Of a DNA stretch of 64,000 bases, positions 48,459 through 56,418 are shown one piece after another (the first letter of the stretch is position 1; every line of letters starts with the position of its first letter). The notes beneath the pieces were generated by a model. The model searched no databases. It had not been told where the DNA came from and worked only from the letters and a program-made list of their open reading frames with translations. Made by a program: the position numbers and the translations under genes. Location of the stretch: the NCBI RefSeq assembly GCF_013466605.1, contig NZ_CP059162.1, positions 2,914,001 to 2,978,000 of the forward strand, written 5' to 3'. The stretch is from Pseudomonas chlororaphis subsp. aurantiaca (GTDB taxonomy: Bacteria; Pseudomonadota; Gammaproteobacteria; Pseudomonadales; Pseudomonadaceae).

Positions 48459-48729
48459 ACATATCCATTCCTGCGGTCACGGCGGCTTATGGTTTCGCCC
48501 TTACGGCGGGGGACACTGCTATCTGGTTTCTGGTGCAGCTCACCCACATGGGTAACAGAGCAGTTCAATCACATAGGTGACAGGTTTTAACTGATGCCTG
48601 AGGTGATCACTGCATCTGTAGGAGCGAGGCTTGCCCGCGATGGCGGTGGTGGCTTCGCTGGTGATGTTGGACGGGGTACATATCCATTCCTGCGGTCACG
48701 GCCGCTGGCGGTTCCGCCCTTACGGCGGG
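48459..48729 (+). repeat. Two direct copies of an intergenic element
   Basis: Copy A 48459-48510 and copy B 48678-48729 share ACATATCCATTCCTGCGGTC and a following GCCCTTACGGCGGG block with a few differences between. A REP (48617-48643) lies between them. Conceptual translation is low-complexity; I read it as non-coding repeat DNA frequent in pseudomonads. Confidence 0.6.
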
Positions 48730-48972
48730 TCACTTTTTTTCAAACGCCAAAAAAAGTAACCAAAAAACGCTTGCCCCTGCGTACGGCCCTCGCTGCGCTC
48801 GGGTTCCCTCGTTACGGTGTCCATCAGGGGGCATCGACTCCGGTCGGCTTCGCTTCGACCTCCATACGATGTCCTCGACTGCGTCGAGGGGCGCTGCGCG
48901 CCAATCCCCTGATGAACACCTCCACTCGGCCTCCCGATGGGGCGGGTGGATCAAAGGCCAAAGCCAAAGCAC

Positions 48973-49027
48973 AGCAAGAGCAAGAGCAAGAGCAAGAGCA
49001 AGAGCAAGAGCTAAGGCTAAGGCTAAG
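48973..49027 (+). repeat. Hexamer tandem arrays (AGCAAG)6 and (GCTAAG)3
   Basis: Six perfect AGCAAG units at 48973-49008, then three GCTAAG units at 49010-49027. They lie just downstream of the small gene at 49037-49309 (which reads leftward). Probably slippage-generated and length-variable between strains. The preceding 48730-48970 is GC-rich and contains no supported gene. Confidence 0.75.
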
Positions 49028-49036
49028 GCGGGTCGG

Positions 49037-49309
49037 TTATGGCTCTGGCAGGTCCATCGCTCGTTGTTCTGCCACGTGCAACACATCGCATCCGTCCTGC
49101 AACAACAAGGTTGCCACGCTGGAGAAGCGCATCAGGTCGAGGTCGTCGGCGTTGCGGCTGGTCATGCCGGACACGCTGTCCAGCATGTCGCGGGCAGCGC
49201 GGATGCGCAGGCCGGCGTAGGTCAGCAGGTCAAGCAAGGGGGCTTGAGGGTTGATAAAGGCGACGGGGTGGTCGGTGGTGTTGGAGGAGGTGAAGGGTTG
49301 GTAATCCAT
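49037..49309 (-). CDS. Small conserved-type pseudomonad protein, 90 aa
   Basis: Starts MDYQPFTSSNTTDHPVAFIN and continues with two predicted helices (LLDLLTYAGLRIRAARDML and FSSVATLLLQDGCDVLHVAEQRAM). It resembles a class of short helical Pseudomonas proteins (DUF3077-like size and helix pattern) often found as isolated accessory genes, but I am not certain of the family. The gene has a long structured leader (49310-49500) containing a terminator-like hairpin. Confidence 0.6.
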   Translation of the reverse strand: MDYQPFTSSNTTDHPVAFINPQAPLLDLLTYAGLRIRAARDMLDSVSGMTSRNADDLDLMRFSSVATLLLQDGCDVLHVAEQRAMDLPEP

Positions 49310-49669
49310 AACGATGACGCTCCATGAAGAGTTGAGGAGCTGCCACCTTTCGCGGCCAAGCGAATGGGGGTGGCAACTGTACGCGGGTTGGCCGACCGAG
49401 CTTCATGACCTCGGCACACCCGAAGGTGTCCCACGCACAGTCGCCATAACACGAACGTGCGGATGCAAAAAAGCGCCCGCTTTCGCATGGTGGGCGCTTA
49501 TGCGCATGAAGGTTCGGACGGCCAAGTCCGGTCGCTGAATTGGCAGCGACGAGGCGAACTATAAGTAACTAGTCGAAGATGATCAAGGAGTTTAATGGGC
49601 CTCTTGCTAGTTTGGAGAAATCTTGCATCAATTTGCTGGGGGTTCTGAGGAAATATTAGTATTTTGTTC
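49310..49669 (-). other. Structured non-coding leader/intergenic region
   Basis: 360 bases without a supported gene. Several short inverted repeats are visible: GCCACC..GGTGGC (about 49349-49375), GGCACACC-CGAA-GGTGTCC (about 49412-49430) and CGGAC-GGCCAA-GTCCG (about 49516-49531). Together with the terminator below they could form an attenuating leader for the gene at 49037-49309. Confidence 0.45.
49467..49499 (-). terminator. Intrinsic terminator, leftward
   Basis: On the minus strand the stem AAGCGCCC / GGGCGCTT (49492-49499 with 49471-49478) closes a 13-base loop and is followed by six T residues (49472-49467). It would end the transcript of the ATPase-nuclease gene, or attenuate the downstream small gene. 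Confidence 0.75.
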
Positions 49670-51931
49670 TTATTTTGTGTGTGGTGACTTTTTTCGTGTG
49701 CGGGTGCTTTTCAGACCAAGATAGTTGGTTTCATAAGTAGATAACAAGTTCCACATTTGCCTATCTATAGCGTCATGCTTTTCCGGGCTTCGAAGCTTTT
49801 GTAGTAATTTGCTTAGAAATTTTGCTGGTAGCTTCATAATTAGGCATTGATGAGAGGTATACATTTCTTTGGTCCAGTCTAGATCTTTTCCTGAGTTTAA
49901 GTTCTCACTTTCATCTCTATTTATAATGAATCCAAGCTTTCCATAAGGACCTGTTAGGTATGATTGGAGTTGACGATATTCGTCTGGACCTAGATCTTGA
50001 AAGTTTTTTGCATCAAAAACCACTTGCCTAACCTTGTAGTCTTGCAGAATTCTTTCCCAGAACTCAGACTTTGCTCGGTTGGTTCCAACTATATCTCGAC
50101 GTTGAATAGCTGCACCGTTTGGGTGTAGATTGAGGCCGGTTAAGTGGGCGGCAAAAATAACCCGTAATGCTTCAAGGCACCACTGTTCGAATTCTCGATC
50201 TCCTTCTTTTCCCTGTTGGATTTTATCTAGGTGCGAGACAATTTGCCCAATCTTTGAGTTTCTGATTTTGGGGTTTAATGATTCAACATTGATATCGTAT
50301 TCATCATTTATTTCCTCGGCCTCGTCGGGGGATAAGGCGTTTTTACTAAGGTTCAAGCCTAGCCAGTAACAAGGGTGTATGAGGATTTTATCTGCGCTCT
50401 CGAAGCCTTTATCTGGTGTTCTCCCATCATGGCAAAATGTAAAAGAAGAAGTGTTCTGGTCGTGCATGCCAATAAAACCGACACTGTATAGTGATTGTAA
50501 TATGCCGCTGGCTTTGAGTAGGCGAGCTTCAGAAAGTGATGCTTGGTCACCACTATCCTCTATAATTTCAGTGGCTTGTTCAATTTTAAATAAGGCGCTT
50601 GTTACTGATAGTTCTGGTTCGCCATTTTTGAATCCACTAGTGATAGCTTGAATAGGTGGGAATATTTTTTGGTATTCCTTCCAGAGGTCCTCTAGGCGAG
50701 CCACGGAGATTGATTTTGCAGCATACTCCAGATCTTCTAGAATCGCTGTTGAACGTCCGTGTCTGAATGAGCAAAAAAAGGATTCATTTAGTAGTGAGAG
50801 TAGGTCCCTAGGGCGATATAGGGTAAATTGCAAGCATTTCTTAAATCCGTCTCGACCCTGCAAATCTCCAGCTGTGCAGCGGTCCCAAACTCGCTGATCT
50901 TTTTCAATGTCTAGTTGGAATGTGACTTTCATTCTTTTTGCTGCTAGGAGCAAAAGTAAAGCCCAGTCCCAGTGGAGCCGAATCACTTGGCCCTCAATGT
51001 TTCTTGAGTAGTCTGGATCCTCTTTGGCTAGTGCTCTAAATACATTATCTCGTAAGAATATTATTGGCCTTATGAAGGCTGATTTTTGATTAAGCTCCAC
51101 GGCAGCGTATGCTAATCCAGCAATAATTCCTATGCCTATAGCATCTGGCTCGTATCCTTCGTCAAGCCTATCCATTAATATGACAACCCTTCTGTCAGAT
51201 TTTGAAAGCAGCTTTAGGACACTTTCTTCAATCGAAGCAAGTTCTAAGTTTAAAGGCAGATCTCCAATTGCTTCTTCGGGGGATTCTATGGATAAAAAGC
51301 TCTTTGCGATTTTTCGGCACTTTGTGAGGAAGGGGGTTTGTGATTCGCTCCAGCGGTCTAAGTGCTCTCTTAATCTGTCCTCCTTTTCTACTAAGTCTGA
51401 GAGTTTGTAGTGTTTGGATATATAGAATGCAATTTCCATAAGCATGGCGTAGCGCCAAAGCATTCGAGTAGCTGCTCTGGCTAATGTGAAGGAGCCCGAA
51501 AAAGGACGTAATAGAGATCTGAAACCTATTATCTCTGTATCTTCTGGGGAAAATGTGAGGCTGATGGTCTTTTTGTCTTTTGCCCAATGTTTTTTTAGAT
51601 TGATAAATAATGCACTTTTTCCAGTTCCTCTACGGCCTACAACTACAGTTCGGTCGTCGGATTCAATCAAAGTACGAAAGTCTGGGGTCTCAATGAAGGC
51701 GCTAGATAGCATCTTGTTATCGTTTTCCGCTGTAGTGTCACCTAACGGATTGGTTTGTGTTAAGGGCAGTATTGCAGTCACTTGAGAGTCTCCTAGGGTT
51801 GGCATATCTTCCATTTTTTTTATTACTGCTTGGGAAGTGCGTTTTGGATGTTTCATACACGAACCCAAGAGTTTTTGGATTTTTACTGTTTCTACCAAAG
51901 GATGTGCCCAGCGTGAGCCGTATCGACTCAT
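49670..51931 (-). CDS. P-loop ATPase (Sll1717-like) with C-terminal PD-(D/E)XK-like nuclease signature
   Basis: 753 residues, strongly AT-rich compared with the genome backbone. Walker A GRRGTGKS is at residues 99-106, and a Walker B-like VVILMDRLDE sits near 245-255. The ATPase resembles the P-loop ATPases called Sll1717 family, seen in defence neighbourhoods. The middle part is helical. The C-terminal part (about 590-700) has EQWCLEALRVIF, then RRDIVGTN and, about 28 residues later, VVFDAKNF: the D...D-x-K pattern of restriction-type nucleases. No membrane segment or signal peptide. Start uncertain: ATG 51931, 51856 (MKHPKRTS) or 51811 (MEDMPTL) are possible. Single gene with its own terminator, beside IS21 debris: a candidate abortive-infection or restriction gene. 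The function is inference. Confidence 0.78.
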   Translation of the reverse strand: MSRYGSRWAHPLVETVKIQKLLGSCMKHPKRTSQAVIKKMEDMPTLGDSQVTAILPLTQTNPLGDTTAENDNKMLSSAFIETPDFRTLIESDDRTVVVGRRGTGKSALFINLKKHWAKDKKTISLTFSPEDTEIIGFRSLLRPFSGSFTLARAATRMLWRYAMLMEIAFYISKHYKLSDLVEKEDRLREHLDRWSESQTPFLTKCRKIAKSFLSIESPEEAIGDLPLNLELASIEESVLKLLSKSDRRVVILMDRLDEGYEPDAIGIGIIAGLAYAAVELNQKSAFIRPIIFLRDNVFRALAKEDPDYSRNIEGQVIRLHWDWALLLLLAAKRMKVTFQLDIEKDQRVWDRCTAGDLQGRDGFKKCLQFTLYRPRDLLSLLNESFFCSFRHGRSTAILEDLEYAAKSISVARLEDLWKEYQKIFPPIQAITSGFKNGEPELSVTSALFKIEQATEIIEDSGDQASLSEARLLKASGILQSLYSVGFIGMHDQNTSSFTFCHDGRTPDKGFESADKILIHPCYWLGLNLSKNALSPDEAEEINDEYDINVESLNPKIRNSKIGQIVSHLDKIQQGKEGDREFEQWCLEALRVIFAAHLTGLNLHPNGAAIQRRDIVGTNRAKSEFWERILQDYKVRQVVFDAKNFQDLGPDEYRQLQSYLTGPYGKLGFIINRDESENLNSGKDLDWTKEMYTSHQCLIMKLPAKFLSKLLQKLRSPEKHDAIDRQMWNLLSTYETNYLGLKSTRTRKKSPHTK

Positions 51932-52325
51932 GCATTTAACATAGACTCACGTAACCATTTTTGTGTGGAAAGATTGAGTTTTTTTGATTTTTTCCTGAAG
52001 CTTGGGCTGAAAGGCTCGACTTAAGCTTCTATGTGTACTTATAAAGGAATGCGTTTCCTTGAGTCTTCTTTACCCACCTTTGTATCCTTTCGTATCACCA
52101 TTCTTGATCTTTCTGTTCCCCCCCAAATTCATCCATTTCTTATCCCCTTGATTCTCAATAATTTCCTCTTCCTCTGTTATCGCCTCACCTTCCATGGCAC
52201 ACTCTCTGCTATATATTCCGCTATTGTGTTTTTTGGTCCTTTATAGCGGAAAATTTTCTTAGTGCAGATTTTTAAAACCGACTTTTTGACGATCAGCCTC
52301 ACCCTTTCACCCAGGAGAACTTCTT
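51932..52325. other. AT-rich gap with long pyrimidine-rich tract
   Basis: No gene supported. The plus strand from about 52055 to 52200 is almost purine-free in long stretches (TCTTTACCCACC, TTTCTGTTCCCCCCC, CCTCTTCCTCTG). It serves as the upstream region of ridA and marks the right edge of the AT-rich island. Confidence 0.55.
52216..52251. promoter_or_regulatory. Inverted repeat before ridA, putative IclR operator
   Basis: TTCCGCTAT (52216-52224) and ATAGCGGAA (52243-52251), a perfect 9-bp inverted repeat spaced by 18 bases, 75 bases before the ridA start. The nearest regulator is the IclR-family protein at 52927. Confidence 0.5.
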
Positions 52326-52715
52326 ATGAGCATCACTCGCTACGGCACCGGCAGTACCGCCGGTGGTGGCCAACCCCGTCCTTTCGCTCGTGCCGTTGAG
52401 GCCGATGGCTGGTTGTATGTGTCCGGTCAGGTGCCGGCACTGGATGGCGAAATTATTCATGGTGGCATCGTTGAGCAGACGCATCAGACGATGCGCAATG
52501 TGGTGGCGATTCTGGAGGAGGCGGGGTACGGCCTGGAGGATGTGGTGCGGGTCGGGGTGTGGCTGGAGGATCCGCGGGATTTCTGGAGTTTCAACAAGGT
52601 GTTCGGGGAGTACTTCAAGCCGGAGCATGCGCCGGCGCGGGCTTGTGTGCAGGCCAGCATGATGGTGGATTGCAAGGTTGAGATTGATTGTGTGGCGTAC
52701 AAGAAGAAGGGCTGA
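52326..52715 (+). CDS. RidA-family enamine/imine deaminase
   Basis: 129 residues, YjgF/RidA fold. The family motif around the catalytic Arg appears as APARACVQASMMVDCKVEIDCVA near the C-terminus (R of PARACV), with HQTMRNVVAILEEAG in the middle. Hydrolyses reactive enamines made by PLP enzymes; a DSD1-like PLP enzyme is encoded two genes downstream, so it may protect against that enzyme's product. ATG 52326 has AGGAGAA upstream. Confidence 0.92.
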   Translation: MSITRYGTGSTAGGGQPRPFARAVEADGWLYVSGQVPALDGEIIHGGIVEQTHQTMRNVVAILEEAGYGLEDVVRVGVWLEDPRDFWSFNKVFGEYFKPEHAPARACVQASMMVDCKVEIDCVAYKKKG

Positions 52716-52737
52716 TGTGCGGCGTTTTGTAGACGCC

Positions 52738-52859
52738 TGTAGCCGCTGCCGAGCCTTGGCGAGGCTGTGATCGGCCCCGAAGGGGACGCGGCGATTTTAA
52801 GATCCATGCGCCCGCGTTGCGGTCGATCGCAGCCTCGCCAAGGCTCGGCAGCGGCTACA
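52738..52859. repeat. Inverted REP pair (BIME)
   Basis: GTAGCCGCTGCCGAGCCTTG unit at 52738-52773 and its exact inverse at 52825-52859; they can pair over about 30 bases and separate ridA from the IclR gene. Confidence 0.75.
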
Positions 52860-52926
52860 GGGGTAGGGGCAATGCCGGGTTTTGGGCGCGCCGGGAATTT
52901 CGTGATTTGTAGGAAATGGCACTGAT

Positions 52927-53691
52927 ATGACCGAAGACACCATCAAGCGTCGGGCCAAGGGGCTGGACCGGGCGTTCGATATTCTCGATTTCCTCAAGGA
53001 AATCGGCCAGCCGTTGCGGCCCCACGATATCGCCAAGGGTATCGGCAGCCCCAAGTCCACGGTGTACGAACTGGTGGCGTCCTTGCTGGAGCGGCGGATT
53101 CTCGAGCCGGTGGGCCAGGACGGGCATGTGTACCTGGGCCGGCAGCTGTACTTCCTGGGGCAGGCCCATCTGCGCCATTTCGACCTGACGCGCGAGGCCG
53201 ACTCGGCCTTGCAGGAGATTGTCAGCCAGACCCGCGAGACCGCGCAGATGTGCCTGCTCAACGGGCGCAAATACACGGTGGCGCTGATGAAGGAAGGCGA
53301 GCGGCATTTTCGCATTTCCTCGAATATCGGCGAGAACGCGCCGATTCCCTGGACCGCTTCCGGGCGGCTGTTGCTGGGACATTTGAGCGATGAGCAGATC
53401 GTCGAGTTGATCGACGAGCGCGACTTCATTCTTCCCGACGGGGAACGCCTGCCTTTAGCGACGTTCCTGAAGGAAATCCGCCAGGCCACGGAGGACGGTT
53501 TCTTTTCCTTCGACAGCGTGGCCGACACCTTTACCCATTGCTTCGCCGCCCCGGTGCGGGACGAGCGCGGGGTGTGCATCTGCACCCTGTGCATCGTCGC
53601 GCCACGGGCCGATGCCCAGAACAATTACGCCGACTACCGCCGGGTGCTGATCGACAGCGCGAATCGCCTGGCCCGTCGCATCAACGACTAG
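52927..53691 (+). CDS. IclR-family transcriptional regulator
   Basis: 254 residues: N-terminal winged helix (about 10-75; RAFDILDFLKEIGQPLRPHDIAKGIG and STVYELVASLLERRIL) and the C-terminal IclR effector domain (LREADSALQEI-type helix, SGRLLLGHLSDEQI, CICTLCIVAP). It is followed 37 bases later by the DSD1-like gene and probably controls ridA and the downstream catabolic genes. Confidence 0.92.
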   Translation: MTEDTIKRRAKGLDRAFDILDFLKEIGQPLRPHDIAKGIGSPKSTVYELVASLLERRILEPVGQDGHVYLGRQLYFLGQAHLRHFDLTREADSALQEIVSQTRETAQMCLLNGRKYTVALMKEGERHFRISSNIGENAPIPWTASGRLLLGHLSDEQIVELIDERDFILPDGERLPLATFLKEIRQATEDGFFSFDSVADTFTHCFAAPVRDERGVCICTLCIVAPRADAQNNYADYRRVLIDSANRLARRIND

Positions 53692-53728
53692 CGCCGGCCC
53701 CAATGGCTGCACTGTAAGGAGTTCGAAT

Positions 53729-54946
53729 ATGTCTTCTGTCTTGACCAACGCAGCGGTGGAAAAGGGCGCGGCCCAACCCGGTGTCAGCCTGGTGCGCGAT
53801 GTCAGCCTGCCGGCCCTGGTGCTGCACCGCGCGGCGCTGGAGCACAACATCCGCTGGATGCAGAAATTCGTCAGCGACAGCGGCGCCGAGCTGGCGCCCC
53901 ACGGCAAGACCAGCATGACCCCGGCGCTGTTCCGTCGGCAGCTGGAGGCGGGTGCCTGGGGCATCACCCTGGCCACCGCGGTGCAGACCCGCGCGGCCTA
54001 CGCCCACGGCGTGCGCCGGGTGCTGATGGCCAACCAGCTGGTGGGCACGCCGAACATGGGGCTGATCGCCGAGCTGCTGGCCGACCCAAGCTTCGACTTC
54101 TATTGCATGGTCGATCACCCGGACAACGTCGCCGACCTCGGGCAGTTCTTCGCCGCGCGCGGGGTGCGCCTGAATGTGATGATCGAATACGGCGTGGTCG
54201 GTGGGCGCTGTGGCTGTCGCAGCGAGCAGGAAGTGCTGGCGCTGGCGCAGGCGATCCAGGCGCAACCGGCCTTGGCCTTGTGCGGCATCGAGGGTTACGA
54301 AGGGGTGATCCATGGTGATCACGCGGCGAGTGGCATCCGGGAGTTCGCCGCGTCCCTGGTGCGCCTGGCGGTGCAGTTGCAGGACGACGGGCTGTTCGCC
54401 ATCGAGCAGCCGATCATCACCGCCTCGGGGTCGGCCTGGTATGACCTGATCGCCGAATCCTTCGAGGCGCAGAACGCCCAGGGGCGTTTCCTCAGTGTGC
54501 TGCGGCCCGGCAGTTACGTGGCTCACGACCACGGCATCTATAAAGAGGCGCAGTGCTGCGTGCTCGACCGCCGCGGCGACCTGCACGAAGGCCTGCGCCC
54601 GGCGCTGGAAGTCTGGGCCCATGTGCAGTCGCTGCCGGAGCCGGGGTTCGCGGTGATCGCCCTGGGCAAGCGCGACGTGGCCTATGACGCCGGCTTGCCG
54701 GTGCCGTTGTTGCGCTACAAGCCGGGCGTGCTGCCGGCCAAGGGCGATGATGTCAGCGCCTGCAAGGTCACGGCGGTGATGGACCAGCACGCGTTCATGA
54801 CCGTTGCGCCGGGGGTTGAGTTGCGGGTGGGGGACATTATTGCCTTCGGTACTTCGCACCCGTGCCTGACCTTTGATAAGTGGCGCACCGGGTTGCTGGT
54901 GGATGAGCGGCTGGATGTGCTGGAGAGCATGGATACCTGTTTCTAG
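53729..54946 (+). CDS. DSD1-like PLP enzyme (D-serine/D-threonine deaminase or aldolase type)
   Basis: 405 residues, fold-type III (alanine racemase N-terminal domain) with a DSD1-type C-terminal domain. PLP Lys is expected in ELAPHGKTSM (K about residue 60). IEGYEGVIHG follows the barrel. The zinc ligands characteristic of D-serine dehydratase are visible in the C-terminal FGTSHPCLTFDKW (His and Cys). It likely converts a D-beta-hydroxy amino acid to a keto acid via an enamine. Between iclR and the PfkB kinase, all rightward. Usually annotated amino acid deaminase. Confidence 0.88.
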   Translation: MSSVLTNAAVEKGAAQPGVSLVRDVSLPALVLHRAALEHNIRWMQKFVSDSGAELAPHGKTSMTPALFRRQLEAGAWGITLATAVQTRAAYAHGVRRVLMANQLVGTPNMGLIAELLADPSFDFYCMVDHPDNVADLGQFFAARGVRLNVMIEYGVVGGRCGCRSEQEVLALAQAIQAQPALALCGIEGYEGVIHGDHAASGIREFAASLVRLAVQLQDDGLFAIEQPIITASGSAWYDLIAESFEAQNAQGRFLSVLRPGSYVAHDHGIYKEAQCCVLDRRGDLHEGLRPALEVWAHVQSLPEPGFAVIALGKRDVAYDAGLPVPLLRYKPGVLPAKGDDVSACKVTAVMDQHAFMTVAPGVELRVGDIIAFGTSHPCLTFDKWRTGLLVDERLDVLESMDTCF

Positions 54947-55021
54947 GGTGGGGCCTGGCACCTGCTGCATAGGTGATGACGTCCTCCCCAACAACAAAAA
55001 TTCGCCAGAGACACCTCCACC

Positions 55022-55939
55022 ATGGACACCTCCACTACCGGGAAACGCATCGCCCTGATCGGCGAATGCATGATCGAACTGCAACACCGCGCCGACGGCA
55101 GCCTGCAACAGAGCTTCGGCGGCGACACCTTGAACACCGCGGTGTACCTGGCCCGTGAACTGGGCGAGGGCGCCTGGGTCGACTATGTCACTGCCCTGGG
55201 TGACGACAGTTTCAGCGATGCGATGTGCCACAGCTGGGCCGAGGAAGGCATCGGCCTGGATTTGGTCCAGCGCCTGCCGGGGCGCTTGCCCGGGCTGTAC
55301 TGCATCCAGACCGATGCCAAGGGCGAGCGGCGTTTTCTTTACTGGCGCAACGAAGCAGCGGTGCGCGACTGCTTCACCACCCCCGCGGCCGAGCCGATTT
55401 TGGCGGCGCTGCCGGCCTACGATGTGCTGTATTTCAGCGGCATCACCCTGGCGGTGCTGGGCGAGCAGGGGCGCAAGAAGCTCATTGCGACCTTGATCGA
55501 GGCGCGCCGGCGTGGGGCGCGGATCGTCTTCGACAATAACTATCGGCCACGGCTCTGGGCTTCGGTGGAGCAGGCGCAGGCGGCTTATCGCGAGGTGCTG
55601 GCCTATGTCGATCTGGCGCTGTTGACCGTGGATGACGAGCAGGCGCTATTCGGGCATGGCGACAGCGCGGCGGTGTTTGCCGCTTACCCGGATACCCCGG
55701 AAGTGGTGCTCAAGCGGGGCGCCGAAGCGTGCCTGATCCGCTGTGGCGGCGAGTCGTTCGAGGTGCTGGCGCAGCGGGTGGAAAAGGTGGTGGACACCAC
55801 GGCGGCGGGGGATTCGTTCAGCGCGGCGTATCTGGCGTGTCGCTTGAAGGGCGGCAGCCCGCAGCAGGCGGCGCAGGCGGGGCATCGCTTGGCGAGCCGG
55901 GTGATCCAGGTGCCGGGGGCGTTGATCCCAAGGACCTGA
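55022..55939 (+). CDS. PfkB-family sugar kinase (2-keto-3-deoxygluconate kinase-like)
   Basis: 305 residues. N-terminal IALIGECMIELQ and GGDTLNTAVYLAREL are the KdgK-like substrate region; C-terminal DTTAAGDSFSAAYLA is the PfkB signature with the catalytic Asp (about residue 262). Its position after the DSD1-like enzyme suggests a sugar-acid or amino-sugar-acid route that ends in a phosphorylated ketoacid, but no aldolase gene is adjacent. Confidence 0.88.
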   Translation: MDTSTTGKRIALIGECMIELQHRADGSLQQSFGGDTLNTAVYLARELGEGAWVDYVTALGDDSFSDAMCHSWAEEGIGLDLVQRLPGRLPGLYCIQTDAKGERRFLYWRNEAAVRDCFTTPAAEPILAALPAYDVLYFSGITLAVLGEQGRKKLIATLIEARRRGARIVFDNNYRPRLWASVEQAQAAYREVLAYVDLALLTVDDEQALFGHGDSAAVFAAYPDTPEVVLKRGAEACLIRCGGESFEVLAQRVEKVVDTTAAGDSFSAAYLACRLKGGSPQQAAQAGHRLASRVIQVPGALIPRT

Positions 55940-55948
55940 GGCAATTCC

Positions 55949-56050
55949 TGTAGCCGCTGTCGAAGGCTGCGATCGACCGGAACGGTCGTGGCGTACTCAA
56001 GATCGCTGAAGGTCCTTCGGACCTTATCGCAGCCTGCGGCAGCGGCTACA
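55949..56050. repeat. REP pair; right 79 bases duplicated in inverted orientation at 61143-61221
   Basis: REP unit at 55949-55976 and an inverted one ending at 56050. The segment 55971-56049 is a perfect reverse complement (79 of 79 bases by eye) of 61143-61221, including the non-REP spacer with AAGGTCC-GAA-GGACCTT. Confidence 0.85.
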
Positions 56051-56090
56051 GGGGCGCGACGGAGGCCGCATGGCGGTCACGCGTGACACA

Positions 56091-56366
56091 TCAATCGCGG
56101 TAGAACACCTGCACCAGGTGATAACCGAACTTGCTTTTGATCGGCCCGTGCACGGTGCGCAGGGGCTTTTTGAAGATCACCTGATCGATGGCCCCGACCA
56201 TCTGCCCCGGCCGTACTTCACCCAGGTCGCCGCCGCGCTTGCCGGAGGGGCAGGTGGAGTATTTCTTCGCCAGCACGTCGAAGGCCTCGCCCTTGGCGAT
56301 GCGCTGCTTGAGCTGTTCGGCCTCTTCGGCGGTTTTCACCAGGATGTGGCGGGCTTGGGCTTTCAT
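56091..56366 (-). CDS. ppiC: Parvulin-type peptidyl-prolyl cis-trans isomerase
   Basis: 91 residues, the single-domain cytoplasmic PpiC/parvulin 10 type. ARHILVKTAEEAEQL at the N-terminus carries the catalytic His, with YSTCPSGKRGGDLGEV (Cys and the Gly-rich loop), VIFKKPLRTVHGPIKSKFGYHLVQV completing the active site. Assists folding at proline bonds. No signal peptide. Monocistronic, convergent with the kinase gene across a REP pair. Confidence 0.94.
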   Translation of the reverse strand: MKAQARHILVKTAEEAEQLKQRIAKGEAFDVLAKKYSTCPSGKRGGDLGEVRPGQMVGAIDQVIFKKPLRTVHGPIKSKFGYHLVQVFYRD

Positions 56367-56418
56367 GGGGCGGTTACCTTGGAACGGTGCGGACGGCGGC
56401 CGCGGATTATGCCTGAAA

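Noticed and set aside
48973..49027. Possible CRISPR-like array
   Set aside because: The units are contiguous hexamers without spacers, so this is a simple tandem repeat.
48594..49220. 208-residue plus-strand frame over the intergenic repeats
   Set aside because: Consists of translated REP and hexamer repeat DNA (Gln-Glu and Arg-Leu runs); no ribosome binding site or family.
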